Origin: Actinomycetota bacterium
GTDB taxonomy: Bacteria > Actinomycetota > Thermoleophilia > Gaiellales > Gaiellaceae
Length of the DNA stretch: 8,111 nucleotides
Direction: 5' to 3'
NCBI GenBank assembly: GCA_019236545.1
Contig: JAFAIV010000363.1
Span: forward strand, 1-8,111
The notes beneath the pieces are model-generated. The model saw only the letters and a program-made list of their open reading frames with translations, was not told the DNA's origin and searched no databases. This document shows, piece by piece, positions 1 through 5,787 of the stretch (within the stretch, counting starts at the first letter, position 1; each line of letters opens with the position of its first letter). Made by a program: the position numbers and the translations under genes.

Positions 1-360
1 CGTCGCGCCGATCGACGGCGTTGCCCAGAGCTGGAACGCGACCTCCTCGTGGCGGCCGTCGCTGAAGCGGCCGGCCTCGACGAAGCCGACCGAGTTCCCG
101 CACATCGCTGCTGCGACCCGCCGGTCGGCGACGACCTTGCCCGTCGCGTTCGCGACGAGCGCCATCCGCCAGGTCGCGGCCTCGAGCCCGCACCAGCCGC
201 CGCCCGCCCGGTCGGCGTAGACCGCGAACCAGTCGGGGCCGCTCCGCGCCCAGCCCGCGACCCGGCTGTGGAGCGCGTCCAGCACGGGAGCGGGGACGGT
301 CGCCGCCGCCGCGGCCGTCGCGGCGCAGAGGATCGCAGCGAGAAGGGCGGCGGCACGCAC
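1..360 (-). CDS. Secreted protein of unknown function (5' part, 3' end outside window)
   Basis: Not recognised as a known family. Reading the minus strand from GTG at 360-358, 120 codons stay open to the window edge, so the C-terminus is missing. Residues 1-20 look like a signal peptide: Arg2, a hydrophobic run rich in Ala/Leu/Ile, then an alanine stretch ending near an AAA-T cleavage site. Cys12 in this run is preceded by AIL, not a lipobox, so a free secreted protein is more likely than a lipoprotein. The mature part has two cysteines, C57 and C87, that could form a disulfide, and several Trp (W37, W44, W56, W64, W112). The start lies 2 bases after the ogt stop, so it is probably the third gene of the sigma-ogt operon. 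No clear Shine-Dalgarno precedes it; translation may depend on reinitiation after ogt. The signal peptide and open frame make the gene likely, but its function is unknown. Confidence 0.65.
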   Translation of the reverse strand, partial: MRAAALLAAILCAATAAAAATVPAPVLDALHSRVAGWARSGPDWFAVYADRAGGGWCGLEAATWRMALVANATGKVVADRRVAAAMCGNSVGFVEAGRFSDGRHEEVAFQLWATPSIGAT

Positions 361-362
361 TG

Positions 363-929
363 CTAGAGGATCGCGCCCTCGAGCCGCAGCAGCCACTCCT
401 TCCGCGGCAGGCCGCCGCCGTAGCCGGTCAGGCTGCCGTTCGACCCGACGACGCGGTGGCACGGGAGGACGATCGGGATCGGGTTGCGGTTCATGACCGT
501 GCCGATCGCGCGGGCGGCGCGCGGGTTGCCGGTCTTCGCGGCGAGAGCGCCGTAGGTCGTGGTGTGGCCGTACTCGACGCGGGCGAGCTCGGCGAGGACG
601 CGGCGGTGGTACTCCGGTGCGCCGCGCAGGTCGAGGTCAAGGTCGAACGCGTGGCGCTTGCCCTCGAAGTACTCGTCGAGCTCGCGGCGGAGGGGGTCGA
701 GCGGGCGCGGGCTGCGGAGGACGCGCGGGCCGAAGACGCGGGCGAGGTGCTCGAGCTGGCGCTCGGGCTCCGGGTCGAAGCTGATCCGGCAGACGCCGCG
801 GTCGCTGACGCCGACCAGCAGCGGCCCGACCGGGGTGTCCTCGAGGACGTCGTACGCGACGTCGAGCAGCCCGGCCGCGGCGGCGGCCGCGCGGAAGCGC
901 TCGTCGAGCGCGGTGGAAACGGGGGTCAT
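363..929 (-). CDS. ogt: Methylated-DNA--[protein]-cysteine S-methyltransferase (O6-alkylguanine-DNA alkyltransferase)
   Basis: Suicide DNA-repair enzyme of 188 aa. It transfers the alkyl group from O6-alkylguanine in DNA to its own cysteine and is spent in one turnover. The active-site motif PCHRV is at 156-160, with acceptor Cys157, followed by VVGSNGSLTGYGGGLPRKEWLL, the classic C-terminal block of the family. The preceding TTTYGALA (123-130), NPRAARAIG (135-143) and NRNP (147-150) match the helix-turn-helix and Asn hinge. The N-terminal part (about 23-100) is the usual RNase H-like domain, and the length is normal for an Ogt-type protein without an Ada extension. The ATG at 929-927 has a strong AAGGAG at 940-935, 5 bases upstream. 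It overlaps the sigma-factor stop as ATGA, which points to co-transcription and coupled translation. A longer frame running further upstream is read out of frame through the sigma gene and is not real. Identity is near certain; ogt rather than mgt is a naming choice. Confidence 0.96.
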   Translation of the reverse strand: MTPVSTALDERFRAAAAAAGLLDVAYDVLEDTPVGPLLVGVSDRGVCRISFDPEPERQLEHLARVFGPRVLRSPRPLDPLRRELDEYFEGKRHAFDLDLDLRGAPEYHRRVLAELARVEYGHTTTYGALAAKTGNPRAARAIGTVMNRNPIPIVLPCHRVVGSNGSLTGYGGGLPRKEWLLRLEGAIL

Positions 930-1390
930 GAAGTCTCCTTTCGCAGCCGCCGCACGCCGGCGGAGGCCGCCTGTCGGGCCGCCTGCTCGGTCGAGCCGAG
1001 CGCGGCCCCGATCTCGTCGTAGCCCAGGTCGTAGCCGTACCGGAGCACCACGGCGACCCGCTCCTTCGGCGGGAGGCCGTCCGTGAACGGCGCGAGCTCC
1101 TCGAACGGGGGCCGCGCATCCTCGCCCCCAGGCTCGACGACGAGCTCCTCGGTCGGCCGCTGCCGGCGCGCGCCGTCGATGATCAGGCGGCTCGCGATCG
1201 TCAGCACCCACGCCCGCAGGTGCTCGCCGTGCTCGAGCGCGCCGTACGCGCGGAGCGCGCGCAGGAAGGTGTCCTGGAAGAGATCCTCCGCCCGCTCGCG
1301 GCCGACGCGCTTGCGCAGGAACGCGAGCACCTCGTCCTTGTGCGTGTCGTAGAAGGTCTCGAACGGCGGGACGGCGACGGGCATCGACAC
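926..1390 (-). CDS. ECF-type (sigma-70 family) RNA polymerase sigma factor
   Basis: Small sigma factor of 154 aa with only regions 2 and 4, as in extracytoplasmic-function sigma factors. Region 2 spans about 12-78: AEDLFQDTFLRALR (34-47) is the core-binding helix and LRAWVLTIASRLIIDGARR (58-76) the -10 recognition part. Region 4 spans about 98-150: LPPKERVAVVLRYGYDLGYDEIGAALG is the typical lead into the -35-binding helix-turn-helix, ending in VRRLRK. No extra C-terminal domain is present. I place the start at GTG 1390-1388; ATG at 1384-1382, two codons in, is equally possible. Neither has a Shine-Dalgarno sequence, and a TACGTT hexamer at 1400-1395 could be a -10 giving a leaderless or nearly leaderless message. 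The stop overlaps the ogt start. No anti-sigma gene is visible next to it; the next genes are ogt and a secreted protein. The family call is firm, but the ECF group and the inducing signal are unknown. Confidence 0.93.
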   Translation of the reverse strand: MSMPVAVPPFETFYDTHKDEVLAFLRKRVGRERAEDLFQDTFLRALRAYGALEHGEHLRAWVLTIASRLIIDGARRQRPTEELVVEPGGEDARPPFEELAPFTDGLPPKERVAVVLRYGYDLGYDEIGAALGSTEQAARQAASAGVRRLRKETS

Positions 1391-1422
1391 GTCAAACGTA
1401 CTGCGGCGCGAAGATGTGAGAC
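1391..1422. promoter_or_regulatory. Divergent 32-base spacer between sigma factor and kinase genes
   Basis: This spacer must hold or border the promoters of two outward-reading genes. On the minus strand TACGTT (1400-1395) is the best -10 candidate for the sigma gene. On the plus strand only a weak GAAGAT (1410-1415) sits 7 bases before the kinase GTG. No convincing -35 of the housekeeping or ECF GAAC type was found for either. GACGTG occurs at both start codons in inverted orientation (as CACGTC at 1388-1393 and GACGTG at 1420-1425). The existence of promoters here is inferred from gene layout; the exact elements are uncertain. Confidence 0.4.
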
Positions 1423-2250
1423 GTGCGGGTCGCGGTCGTCGGTCACGTCGAGTGGGTCGAGTTCGCGCGCGTCGACCACGTGCCGGTCGCCGGCGAGATC
1501 GTGCACGCGCTCGAAACCTGGGAGGAGCCGGCCGGTGGCGGCGCGGTGGCGGCCGTCCAGCTCGCGAACCTCAACGGCGACGCGCTCTTCTTCACCGCCC
1601 TCGGGGACGACGAGCTCGGGCGCCGCTCGCGGCGCGAGCTCGAGGAGCGCGGCGTCGTCGTCCACGAGGCGCGCGTCGCCGAGCCGCAGCGGCGCGCGCT
1701 CACGCACGTCGACGAGGGCGGCGAGCGCACCATCACCGTCCTCGGCCGCAAGCTCCTCCCTTCGGGCGAGGACGCGACGCTGCCGTGGGAGGAGCTGGGC
1801 CGCTGCGACGCCGTCTTCTTCGTCAGCGGCGACGTCGCCGCGCTCCGGGCCGCCCGCCGGGCGCGGGTGCTCGTCGCCACCGCGCGCGAGCTCGAGACGC
1901 TCGCGCAGGCGGGCGTCGAGATCGACGTCCTCGTGGGGAGCGGCGAGGACGCGGGCGAGCGCTACGAGCAGGGCGCGCTCGACCCGGCGCCGAAGATCGT
2001 CGTGACGACGGCCGGCGGGCTCGGCGGCTGGGTGCGGCCGGGCGGACCGTTCCGCGCGGCGCCGCTCCCGGGGCCGGTCGAGGACGCGTATGGCTGCGGC
2101 GACTGTTTCGCCGCCGGCCTCACCTTCGGGCTCGCGCAGGGCCTGCCCGTGGACGAGGCCGTCGCGCTCGGCGCCCGCTGCGGCGCGACTGTCCTCACCG
2201 GCCGGGGCGCCTACGGCGTCCAGCTGACCGCGGCCGACCTCGACGCCTGA
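1423..2250 (+). CDS. PfkB-family (ribokinase-like) carbohydrate kinase
   Basis: Cytoplasmic ATP-dependent kinase of 275 aa from the ribokinase/PfkB fold; the substrate (sugar, nucleoside or sugar phosphate) cannot be told from sequence alone. The N-terminal strand MRVAVVGHVEWVEF opens the fold. PAGGGAVAAVQLANL (36-50) corresponds to PfkB signature 1 with its Gly-Gly turn, and ALGDDELGRR (59-68) follows as usual. Signature 2 is DAYGCGDCFAAGLTFG (221-236), with D227 as the expected catalytic base. The anion-hole segment reads GCGD rather than the common GAGD. The protein is somewhat shorter than the roughly 300-residue family norm but has both signatures, so it is not obviously truncated. The start is GTG at 1423, which fits the natural beginning of the first beta strand; there is no Shine-Dalgarno, so the message may be leaderless. 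It is divergent from the sigma gene and ends 109 bases before mraZ, so it is probably a unit of its own. Confidence 0.88.
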   Translation: MRVAVVGHVEWVEFARVDHVPVAGEIVHALETWEEPAGGGAVAAVQLANLNGDALFFTALGDDELGRRSRRELEERGVVVHEARVAEPQRRALTHVDEGGERTITVLGRKLLPSGEDATLPWEELGRCDAVFFVSGDVAALRAARRARVLVATARELETLAQAGVEIDVLVGSGEDAGERYEQGALDPAPKIVVTTAGGLGGWVRPGGPFRAAPLPGPVEDAYGCGDCFAAGLTFGLAQGLPVDEAVALGARCGATVLTGRGAYGVQLTAADLDA

Positions 2251-2290
2251 CGCAGCGCCCGCATGGCCCGCTGGTCGCGGCGTGGTCCGG
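2251..2290. other. Short spacer after the kinase gene
   Basis: Between the kinase stop and the mraZ promoter I see no open frame and no hairpin followed by a T-run, so there is no obvious intrinsic terminator. Read-through from the kinase gene into mraZ therefore cannot be excluded. Confidence 0.4.
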
Positions 2291-2295
2291 ATTGG

Positions 2296-2324
2296 TGGAC
2301 AAGTGGGGGAAAGTGGGCTAAAGT
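2296..2324 (+). promoter_or_regulatory. Candidate housekeeping promoter of the dcw cluster (mraZ)
   Basis: TGGACA at 2296-2301 matches five of six bases of the TTGACA consensus. TAAAGT at 2319-2324 matches four of six bases of TATAAT. The spacer between them is exactly 17 bases. Transcription would start near 2331, leaving a leader of about 29 bases before the mraZ ATG at 2360. The -10 hexamer lies between and partly inside the MraZ-type boxes, so a bound repressor would block RNA polymerase. It has not been tested; the call rests on hexamer match, spacing and position. Confidence 0.7.
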
Positions 2325-2338
2325 GGGGGTACGTGGTG
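2304..2338 (+). promoter_or_regulatory. MraZ operator: four direct repeats at 10-base spacing
   Basis: Four boxes TGGGG (2304), TGGGC (2314), TGGGG (2324) and TGGTG (2334) start exactly 10 bases apart, with 5-base spacers, three of the four preceded by AAG. MraZ of Escherichia coli is known to bind TGGGN direct repeats separated by 5 bases upstream of its own gene, so this is the expected autoregulatory site. The boxes cover the spacer, the -10 and the start of the transcript, as suits a repressor. Weaker TGGTG (2293) and TGGTC (2283) lie upstream, the first one base out of phase (11 bases). Being on one face of the helix at each turn, they fit a ring-shaped MraZ oligomer. Confidence 0.88.
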
Positions 2339-2359
2339 GACTAGGACAGCGGCGCGGCA

Positions 2360-2794
2360 ATGCTTCTCGGCGAGTACGAGCACACGATCGATGACAAGAA
2401 CCGCCTCACGCTCCCGGCCAGGTTCCGGGCCGCGTTCGCGGAGGGAGTCGTCGTGACCCGCGGCCTGGACGACTGCCTCTACGCCTATCCGCCCGCCGCG
2501 TGGGCCGGGGTGGTCGACCGGCGGCTGGCCACGCTCGACACGTTCAGCAAGGAGAGCCGGCGCATGCAGCGGTTCTTCTACGCGGGCGCGGTCGAGGCCG
2601 AGCTCGACAAGCAGGGCCGCGTCACGATCCCGACGGCGTTGATGTCGCACGCGAAGCTCGAGCGCGACGTCGTCGTCGCCGGGGTGAACGACCACCTCGA
2701 GATCTGGGACCGCGCCGCCTGGCAGCGCGAGCTCGCCGACGTCGAAGGGAGCGCAGAGGATGTTGCCGAACGTCTTGCAGCCCAGAGCGACTGA
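2360..2794 (+). CDS. mraZ: Transcriptional regulator MraZ
   Basis: DNA-binding regulator of 144 aa, normal family length, and first gene of the division/cell wall cluster. The N-terminus MLLGEYEHTIDDKNRLTLPARFR is diagnostic. Two SpoVT/AbrB-like halves each carry the conserved DxxxR motif: D11-R15 (DDKNR, then LTLPARFR) and D83-R87 (DKQGR, then VTIPTALM). MraZ forms rings that bind tandem TGGGN repeats through these motifs and usually represses its own operon. Matching repeats lie just upstream at 2304-2338. The start is ATG 2360; an AGGA at 2343-2346 is 13 bases away, rather far for a ribosome binding site, but the protein N-terminus leaves no doubt about the start. Its last 35 bases overlap rsmH in another frame. 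The last 15 or so residues are Ala/Glu-rich, probably helical and not conserved. Confidence 0.97.
   Translation: MLLGEYEHTIDDKNRLTLPARFRAAFAEGVVVTRGLDDCLYAYPPAAWAGVVDRRLATLDTFSKESRRMQRFFYAGAVEAELDKQGRVTIPTALMSHAKLERDVVVAGVNDHLEIWDRAAWQRELADVEGSAEDVAERLAAQSD
2747..2751 (+). promoter_or_regulatory. Ribosome binding site deciding the rsmH start
   Basis: GGGAG (part of AAGGGAG) inside the mraZ coding sequence lies 8 bases before ATG 2760. It supports that ATG rather than the in-frame TTG codons at 2763 and 2775, and hence a real 35-base overlap of mraZ and rsmH. Confidence 0.7.
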
Positions 2795-3731
2795 CCACGT
2801 CCCCGTCCTCGCCGAGGAGGTCCGCGAGGCCCTCGCCGTGCAGCCCGGCGAGGTCGTCGTCGACGGCACCTTCGGCGCGGGCGGCCACGCCTCGCTGCTC
2901 CTCTCCGACCTGAAGGGCCGCGGCAAGCTGATCGCGATCGACCGCGACCCGACCGCGCGCACCTACTTCGAGCGGCTGCACCGGAACGCGGGCGGCGTGT
3001 CGCTGCGCCTCCTCCGCGGCGACTTCGGCGTCGTCCTGCCGCAGCTCGCGGACAACGGCGTCCGCGCGGACGCGATCCTGCTCGACCTCGGCGTCTCCTC
3101 GATGCAGCTCGACCGGCCCGAGCGCGGCTTCTCCTACGCCGCCGATTCGCCGCTCGACATGCGCATGGACCCGAGCCAGGAGCTGACGGCGAAGGAGATC
3201 GTCAACGAGTGGCAGGAGCGGCAGCTGACGACGATCTTCCGCCGCTACGGCGAGGAGCGGTACGCGCGCCAGATCGCCCGCGCGATCGTCCGGCGCCGGC
3301 GCGAGCAGCCCTTCGAGCGGAGCGGCGAGCTCGTGGACACGATCAAGGCGGCGATCCCCGCGCCGGCCCGGTTCGGCGAAGGGCATCCGGCCAAGCGCGT
3401 GTTCCAGGCGCTGCGGATCGCGGTCAACGACGAGCTCGTCTCGCTCGAGGAGGCGCTGCCGGCGGCGCTCGAGATGCTTCGGCCCGGCGGTCGGCTCGCA
3501 GTGATCTCGTTCCACTCCCTCGAGGACCGGATCGTCAAGCAGTTCATGCGGGAGCGGGAGCGCGGCTGCACGTGCCCGCCCGACTTCCCGGTCTGCGTCT
3601 GCGGCCACGAGCCGGAGCTCCGCGCCGTGCAGCGGCGCCCGGTCCGGCCCGGCGAGGCCGAGGTCTCGCGGAACCCGCGCTCCGCGTCGGCACGCCTGCG
3701 CGCGGCGGTGAAGACGGGGGCGCCCGAGTAG
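2760..3731 (+). CDS. rsmH: 16S rRNA (cytosine(1402)-N(4))-methyltransferase RsmH (MraW)
   Basis: SAM-dependent methyltransferase of 323 aa that modifies N4 of C1402 in the decoding centre of 16S rRNA, acting on the assembled 30S subunit. HVPVLAEEV (13-21) is the family start. DGTFGAGGHA (35-44) is the SAM-binding motif I, and AIDRDPTA (59-66) carries the acidic residue for the SAM ribose. LLDLGVSSMQLD (107-118), ERGFSY (121-126) and PLDMRMDP (131-138) form the catalytic block. FQALRIAVNDEL (215-226), ISFHSLEDRIVK (249-260) and NPRSASARLRA (305-315) complete the signature. A Cys-rich loop, CTCPP and VCVCG (C270, C272, C279, C281), lies near the C-terminus, as in many non-proteobacterial RsmH proteins. 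The start is fixed by a Shine-Dalgarno at 2747-2751. It overlaps mraZ by 35 bases and ftsL by 1 base (TAGTG). Confidence 0.97.
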   Translation: MLPNVLQPRATDHVPVLAEEVREALAVQPGEVVVDGTFGAGGHASLLLSDLKGRGKLIAIDRDPTARTYFERLHRNAGGVSLRLLRGDFGVVLPQLADNGVRADAILLDLGVSSMQLDRPERGFSYAADSPLDMRMDPSQELTAKEIVNEWQERQLTTIFRRYGEERYARQIARAIVRRRREQPFERSGELVDTIKAAIPAPARFGEGHPAKRVFQALRIAVNDELVSLEEALPAALEMLRPGGRLAVISFHSLEDRIVKQFMRERERGCTCPPDFPVCVCGHEPELRAVQRRPVRPGEAEVSRNPRSASARLRAAVKTGAPE

Positions 3732-4120
3732 TGGCGGCTGCCGACTGGTTCGCCGAGGCGGCGCTTCCGGAGCCCGCACCCGCGCCGCGGCGGCGGCGGG
3801 ACCCGAAGGCCGCGCCCGCGGCGCAGCCGCGCCGGCGCCAGGCCACGCGCCCGCGCGTCCGCGGCCACATCGCGTGGATGGTCGCGTTCGCCATCCTGCT
3901 CGTCGGCGTCGTCGCCGTGAACGTCGCCGTCCTACGGGCGAACGTCTCGATGCACAAGCTCGACCAGGAGCGCGCGCAGCTGCAGGCCCAGAACCAGGCG
4001 CTGGCCTCGGAGCTCTCGGCCGCCGCGTCGGCGCCTCGGATCGAGGCTGCGGCGAACCGGCTCGGGCTCGTCCAGGCGCAGTCGGCGGACACGTCGTACC
4101 TGGACCTCGCCCGCCCGTGA
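3731..4120 (+). CDS. ftsL: FtsL-like septum formation initiator, single-pass membrane protein
   Basis: Protein of 129 aa with the layout of FtsL. A cytoplasmic Pro/Ala/Arg-rich tail covers 1-46, one membrane helix about 47-69 (HIAWMVAFAILLVGVVAVNV), and an outside coiled-coil segment about 70-98 with Leu/Gln heptads (LDQERAQLQAQNQALASEL). A short ending, AANRLGLVQAQ, is typical of FtsL/DivIC proteins. FtsL works in the septal complex with FtsB/DivIC and FtsQ and activates FtsW-FtsI. FtsL sequences diverge strongly, so position between rsmH and ftsI carries much of the call. The GTG start at 3731 overlaps the rsmH stop by one base; the same frame stays open far upstream but there it is antiframe to rsmH and not coding. 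The stop overlaps the ftsI GTG as GTGA. Translation is therefore probably coupled on both sides, with no strong Shine-Dalgarno of its own. Confidence 0.85.
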   Translation: MAAADWFAEAALPEPAPAPRRRRDPKAAPAAQPRRRQATRPRVRGHIAWMVAFAILLVGVVAVNVAVLRANVSMHKLDQERAQLQAQNQALASELSAAASAPRIEAAANRLGLVQAQSADTSYLDLARP

Positions 4121-5787
4121 CGAAGATCGTCAACTCGCGGCTGCGGCTGCTCCTGCTCTGCATCCTGCTCGTCTTCTGCGCGCTGCTCGCACGCGCCGCG
4201 TGGATCCAGACCGTGCGTGCCTCGTCGCTGGCGGCGAAGGCGCAGCTGCAGACGAAGGCCGTGGTGACGCTCCCCGCCGGCCGCGGCACGATCTTCGACC
4301 GGCTCGGGACGCCGCTCGCGCTCGGCGAGCAGGCGACGACGGTGGTCGCCGACCCGATGCAGATCGCCAACCCGAAGCACGTCGCCCAGGTCGCGGCGAA
4401 GACGCTCGGGCTGAAGGTGAAGGACCTGCTGCCGCTGCTCTCCGACCGCTCGCGCGGCTTCGTCTACGTCGAGCGGAAGGCTCCGCCGCTGAAGGCGACG
4501 GCGCTCGCGGCGAGGAAGCTCGTCGGACTCGACTTCTATCCCGAGGAGCGGCGCGTCTACCCGCAGGGGACGGTCGCCGCGCCGGTCCTCGGCTACGCCG
4601 GCATCGACAACCAGGGCCTCGCGGGCCTCGAGCTCTCGCTCGACAAGCAGCTCTCGGGACACCAGGGGCAGGAGACGGTCGTCCGGGACGCGCTCGGCCA
4701 GGTCGTGAGCACCGTGAACGAGCACCCCGCCGACAACGGCCACGACGTCTTCCTCACGCTCGACCACACGATCCAGGCGAACGCGGAGCAGATCCTGCGC
4801 GACACCGTCCACAAGTGGCACGCGAAGGACGCGACGGCGATCGTCCTCGACCCGCACACGGGCGCCGTCCTCGCGATGGCGCAGGAGCCCGGCTACGACG
4901 CGAACAGCTACCCGAAGGCGCTCGCGAAGGGCCTGGACACGAACCACGCCGTCACGGACGTCTTCGAGCCGGGGTCGGTGTTCAAGGTCGTGACGATCGG
5001 CGGCGCGCTCTCCGAGCACAAGGTGACGCCGCGCACCGCGTTCACGCTGCCGTACTCGATCCACGTCGCCGACCGCACCGTCCACGACGCCGAGCCGAGG
5101 CCGACGGAGCGGATGACGGTGGCGCAGATCCTCCAGCGCTCCTCGAACGTCGGCACGATCACGATCGCGGAGAAGTACCTCGGCGAGACGGGCCTGAAGA
5201 AGTGGATGGCCCAGTTCGGCTTCGGCCGCCAGACCGGCATCGACTACCCGGGCGAGAGCCCCGGGATCCTGCCGTCGTACTGGTCCGGCTCGACGATCGG
5301 GAACGTGCCGATCGGGCAGGGCGTCTCGGTCACGGCGATCCAGCTCGCGTCGGTGTACGCGGCGATCGCGAACGGCGGTACCTGGGTGCAGCCGCACCTC
5401 GTCGACCACGTCCTCGGCGTCCAGCCGACCGCGCCGCGGACGCGCCGCATCCTCGACCCGGCGGTCGACCGCCAGCTCCTGACGATGCTCAAGGGCGTCG
5501 TCTCCGACCAGGGCACGGCGCAGCTGGCGGCCATCCCCGGCTACAGCGTCGCCGGGAAGACCGGCACCGCGCAGAAGCCGATCGGCGGCAAGTACGTGCT
5601 CGGGAAGTACGTCGCGACGTTCGTCGGGATGGTGCCCGCGAAAAGCCCGCGGCTCGTCGTCCTCGTCAGCGTCGACGAGCCGCACGGCGCGATCTTCGGC
5701 GGGCTCGTCGCCGCTCCGGCGTTCGCCCAGATCGCCTCGTTCGACATGCAGTACCTGGAGGTCCCGCCGGACCTCCCGCTGCACTAG
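4117..5787 (+). CDS. ftsI: Peptidoglycan D,D-transpeptidase FtsI (class B penicillin-binding protein 3-like)
   Basis: Septal cross-linking enzyme of 556 aa that joins peptide stems of new peptidoglycan on the outer face of the membrane together with the glycosyltransferase FtsW. A short basic N-terminus and a membrane anchor (about 9-28) precede the non-catalytic dimer domain (about 50-210), which holds the class B segment GRGTIFDRLGTPLA (56-69) and the GYAGIDNQGLAGLE block (159-172). The transpeptidase domain (about 235-545) has all three active-site motifs: S287-V-F-K290 with nucleophile Ser287, S342-S-N344, and K481-T-G483 followed by T. No PASTA repeats follow, and the protein is slightly short for actinobacterial FtsI, mainly from small tails. 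The GTG at 4117 overlaps the ftsL stop by 4 bases; open frame further upstream is antiframe to ftsL. The stop TAG shares CTAG with the stop of the opposing cupin gene. murE does not follow directly, which is unusual. Confidence 0.96.
   Translation: MTKIVNSRLRLLLLCILLVFCALLARAAWIQTVRASSLAAKAQLQTKAVVTLPAGRGTIFDRLGTPLALGEQATTVVADPMQIANPKHVAQVAAKTLGLKVKDLLPLLSDRSRGFVYVERKAPPLKATALAARKLVGLDFYPEERRVYPQGTVAAPVLGYAGIDNQGLAGLELSLDKQLSGHQGQETVVRDALGQVVSTVNEHPADNGHDVFLTLDHTIQANAEQILRDTVHKWHAKDATAIVLDPHTGAVLAMAQEPGYDANSYPKALAKGLDTNHAVTDVFEPGSVFKVVTIGGALSEHKVTPRTAFTLPYSIHVADRTVHDAEPRPTERMTVAQILQRSSNVGTITIAEKYLGETGLKKWMAQFGFGRQTGIDYPGESPGILPSYWSGSTIGNVPIGQGVSVTAIQLASVYAAIANGGTWVQPHLVDHVLGVQPTAPRTRRILDPAVDRQLLTMLKGVVSDQGTAQLAAIPGYSVAGKTGTAQKPIGGKYVLGKYVATFVGMVPAKSPRLVVLVSVDEPHGAIFGGLVAAPAFAQIASFDMQYLEVPPDLPLH

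Noticed and set aside
49..366. Plus-strand 105-codon frame at the left edge
   Set aside because: It is antisense to the secreted-protein frame, which has a proper signal peptide; the plus-strand product has no features beyond Arg/Pro/Ala bias.
456..1086. Plus-strand frames of 188 and 175 codons opposite ogt
   Set aside because: They are antisense to ogt with its PCHRV motif; their products are low-complexity.
1425..1480. ECF-type GAAC -35 upstream of the sigma gene for autoregulation
   Set aside because: A GAAC is present on the minus strand in the kinase 5' region, but no CGT-type -10 lies at the usual 16-17 base spacing, so I do not call it.
3209..3730. Upstream extension of the ftsL frame
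   Set aside because: It overlaps the conserved rsmH sequence in another frame and gives an Arg/Ala-rich product. GTG 3731, coupled to the rsmH stop, fits the FtsL layout.
2622..4370. A 582-codon minus-strand open frame opposite mraZ, rsmH, ftsL and ftsI
   Set aside because: All sense-strand genes there are certain by motif, and the antisense product is Arg/Ala-rich with no recognisable domain.
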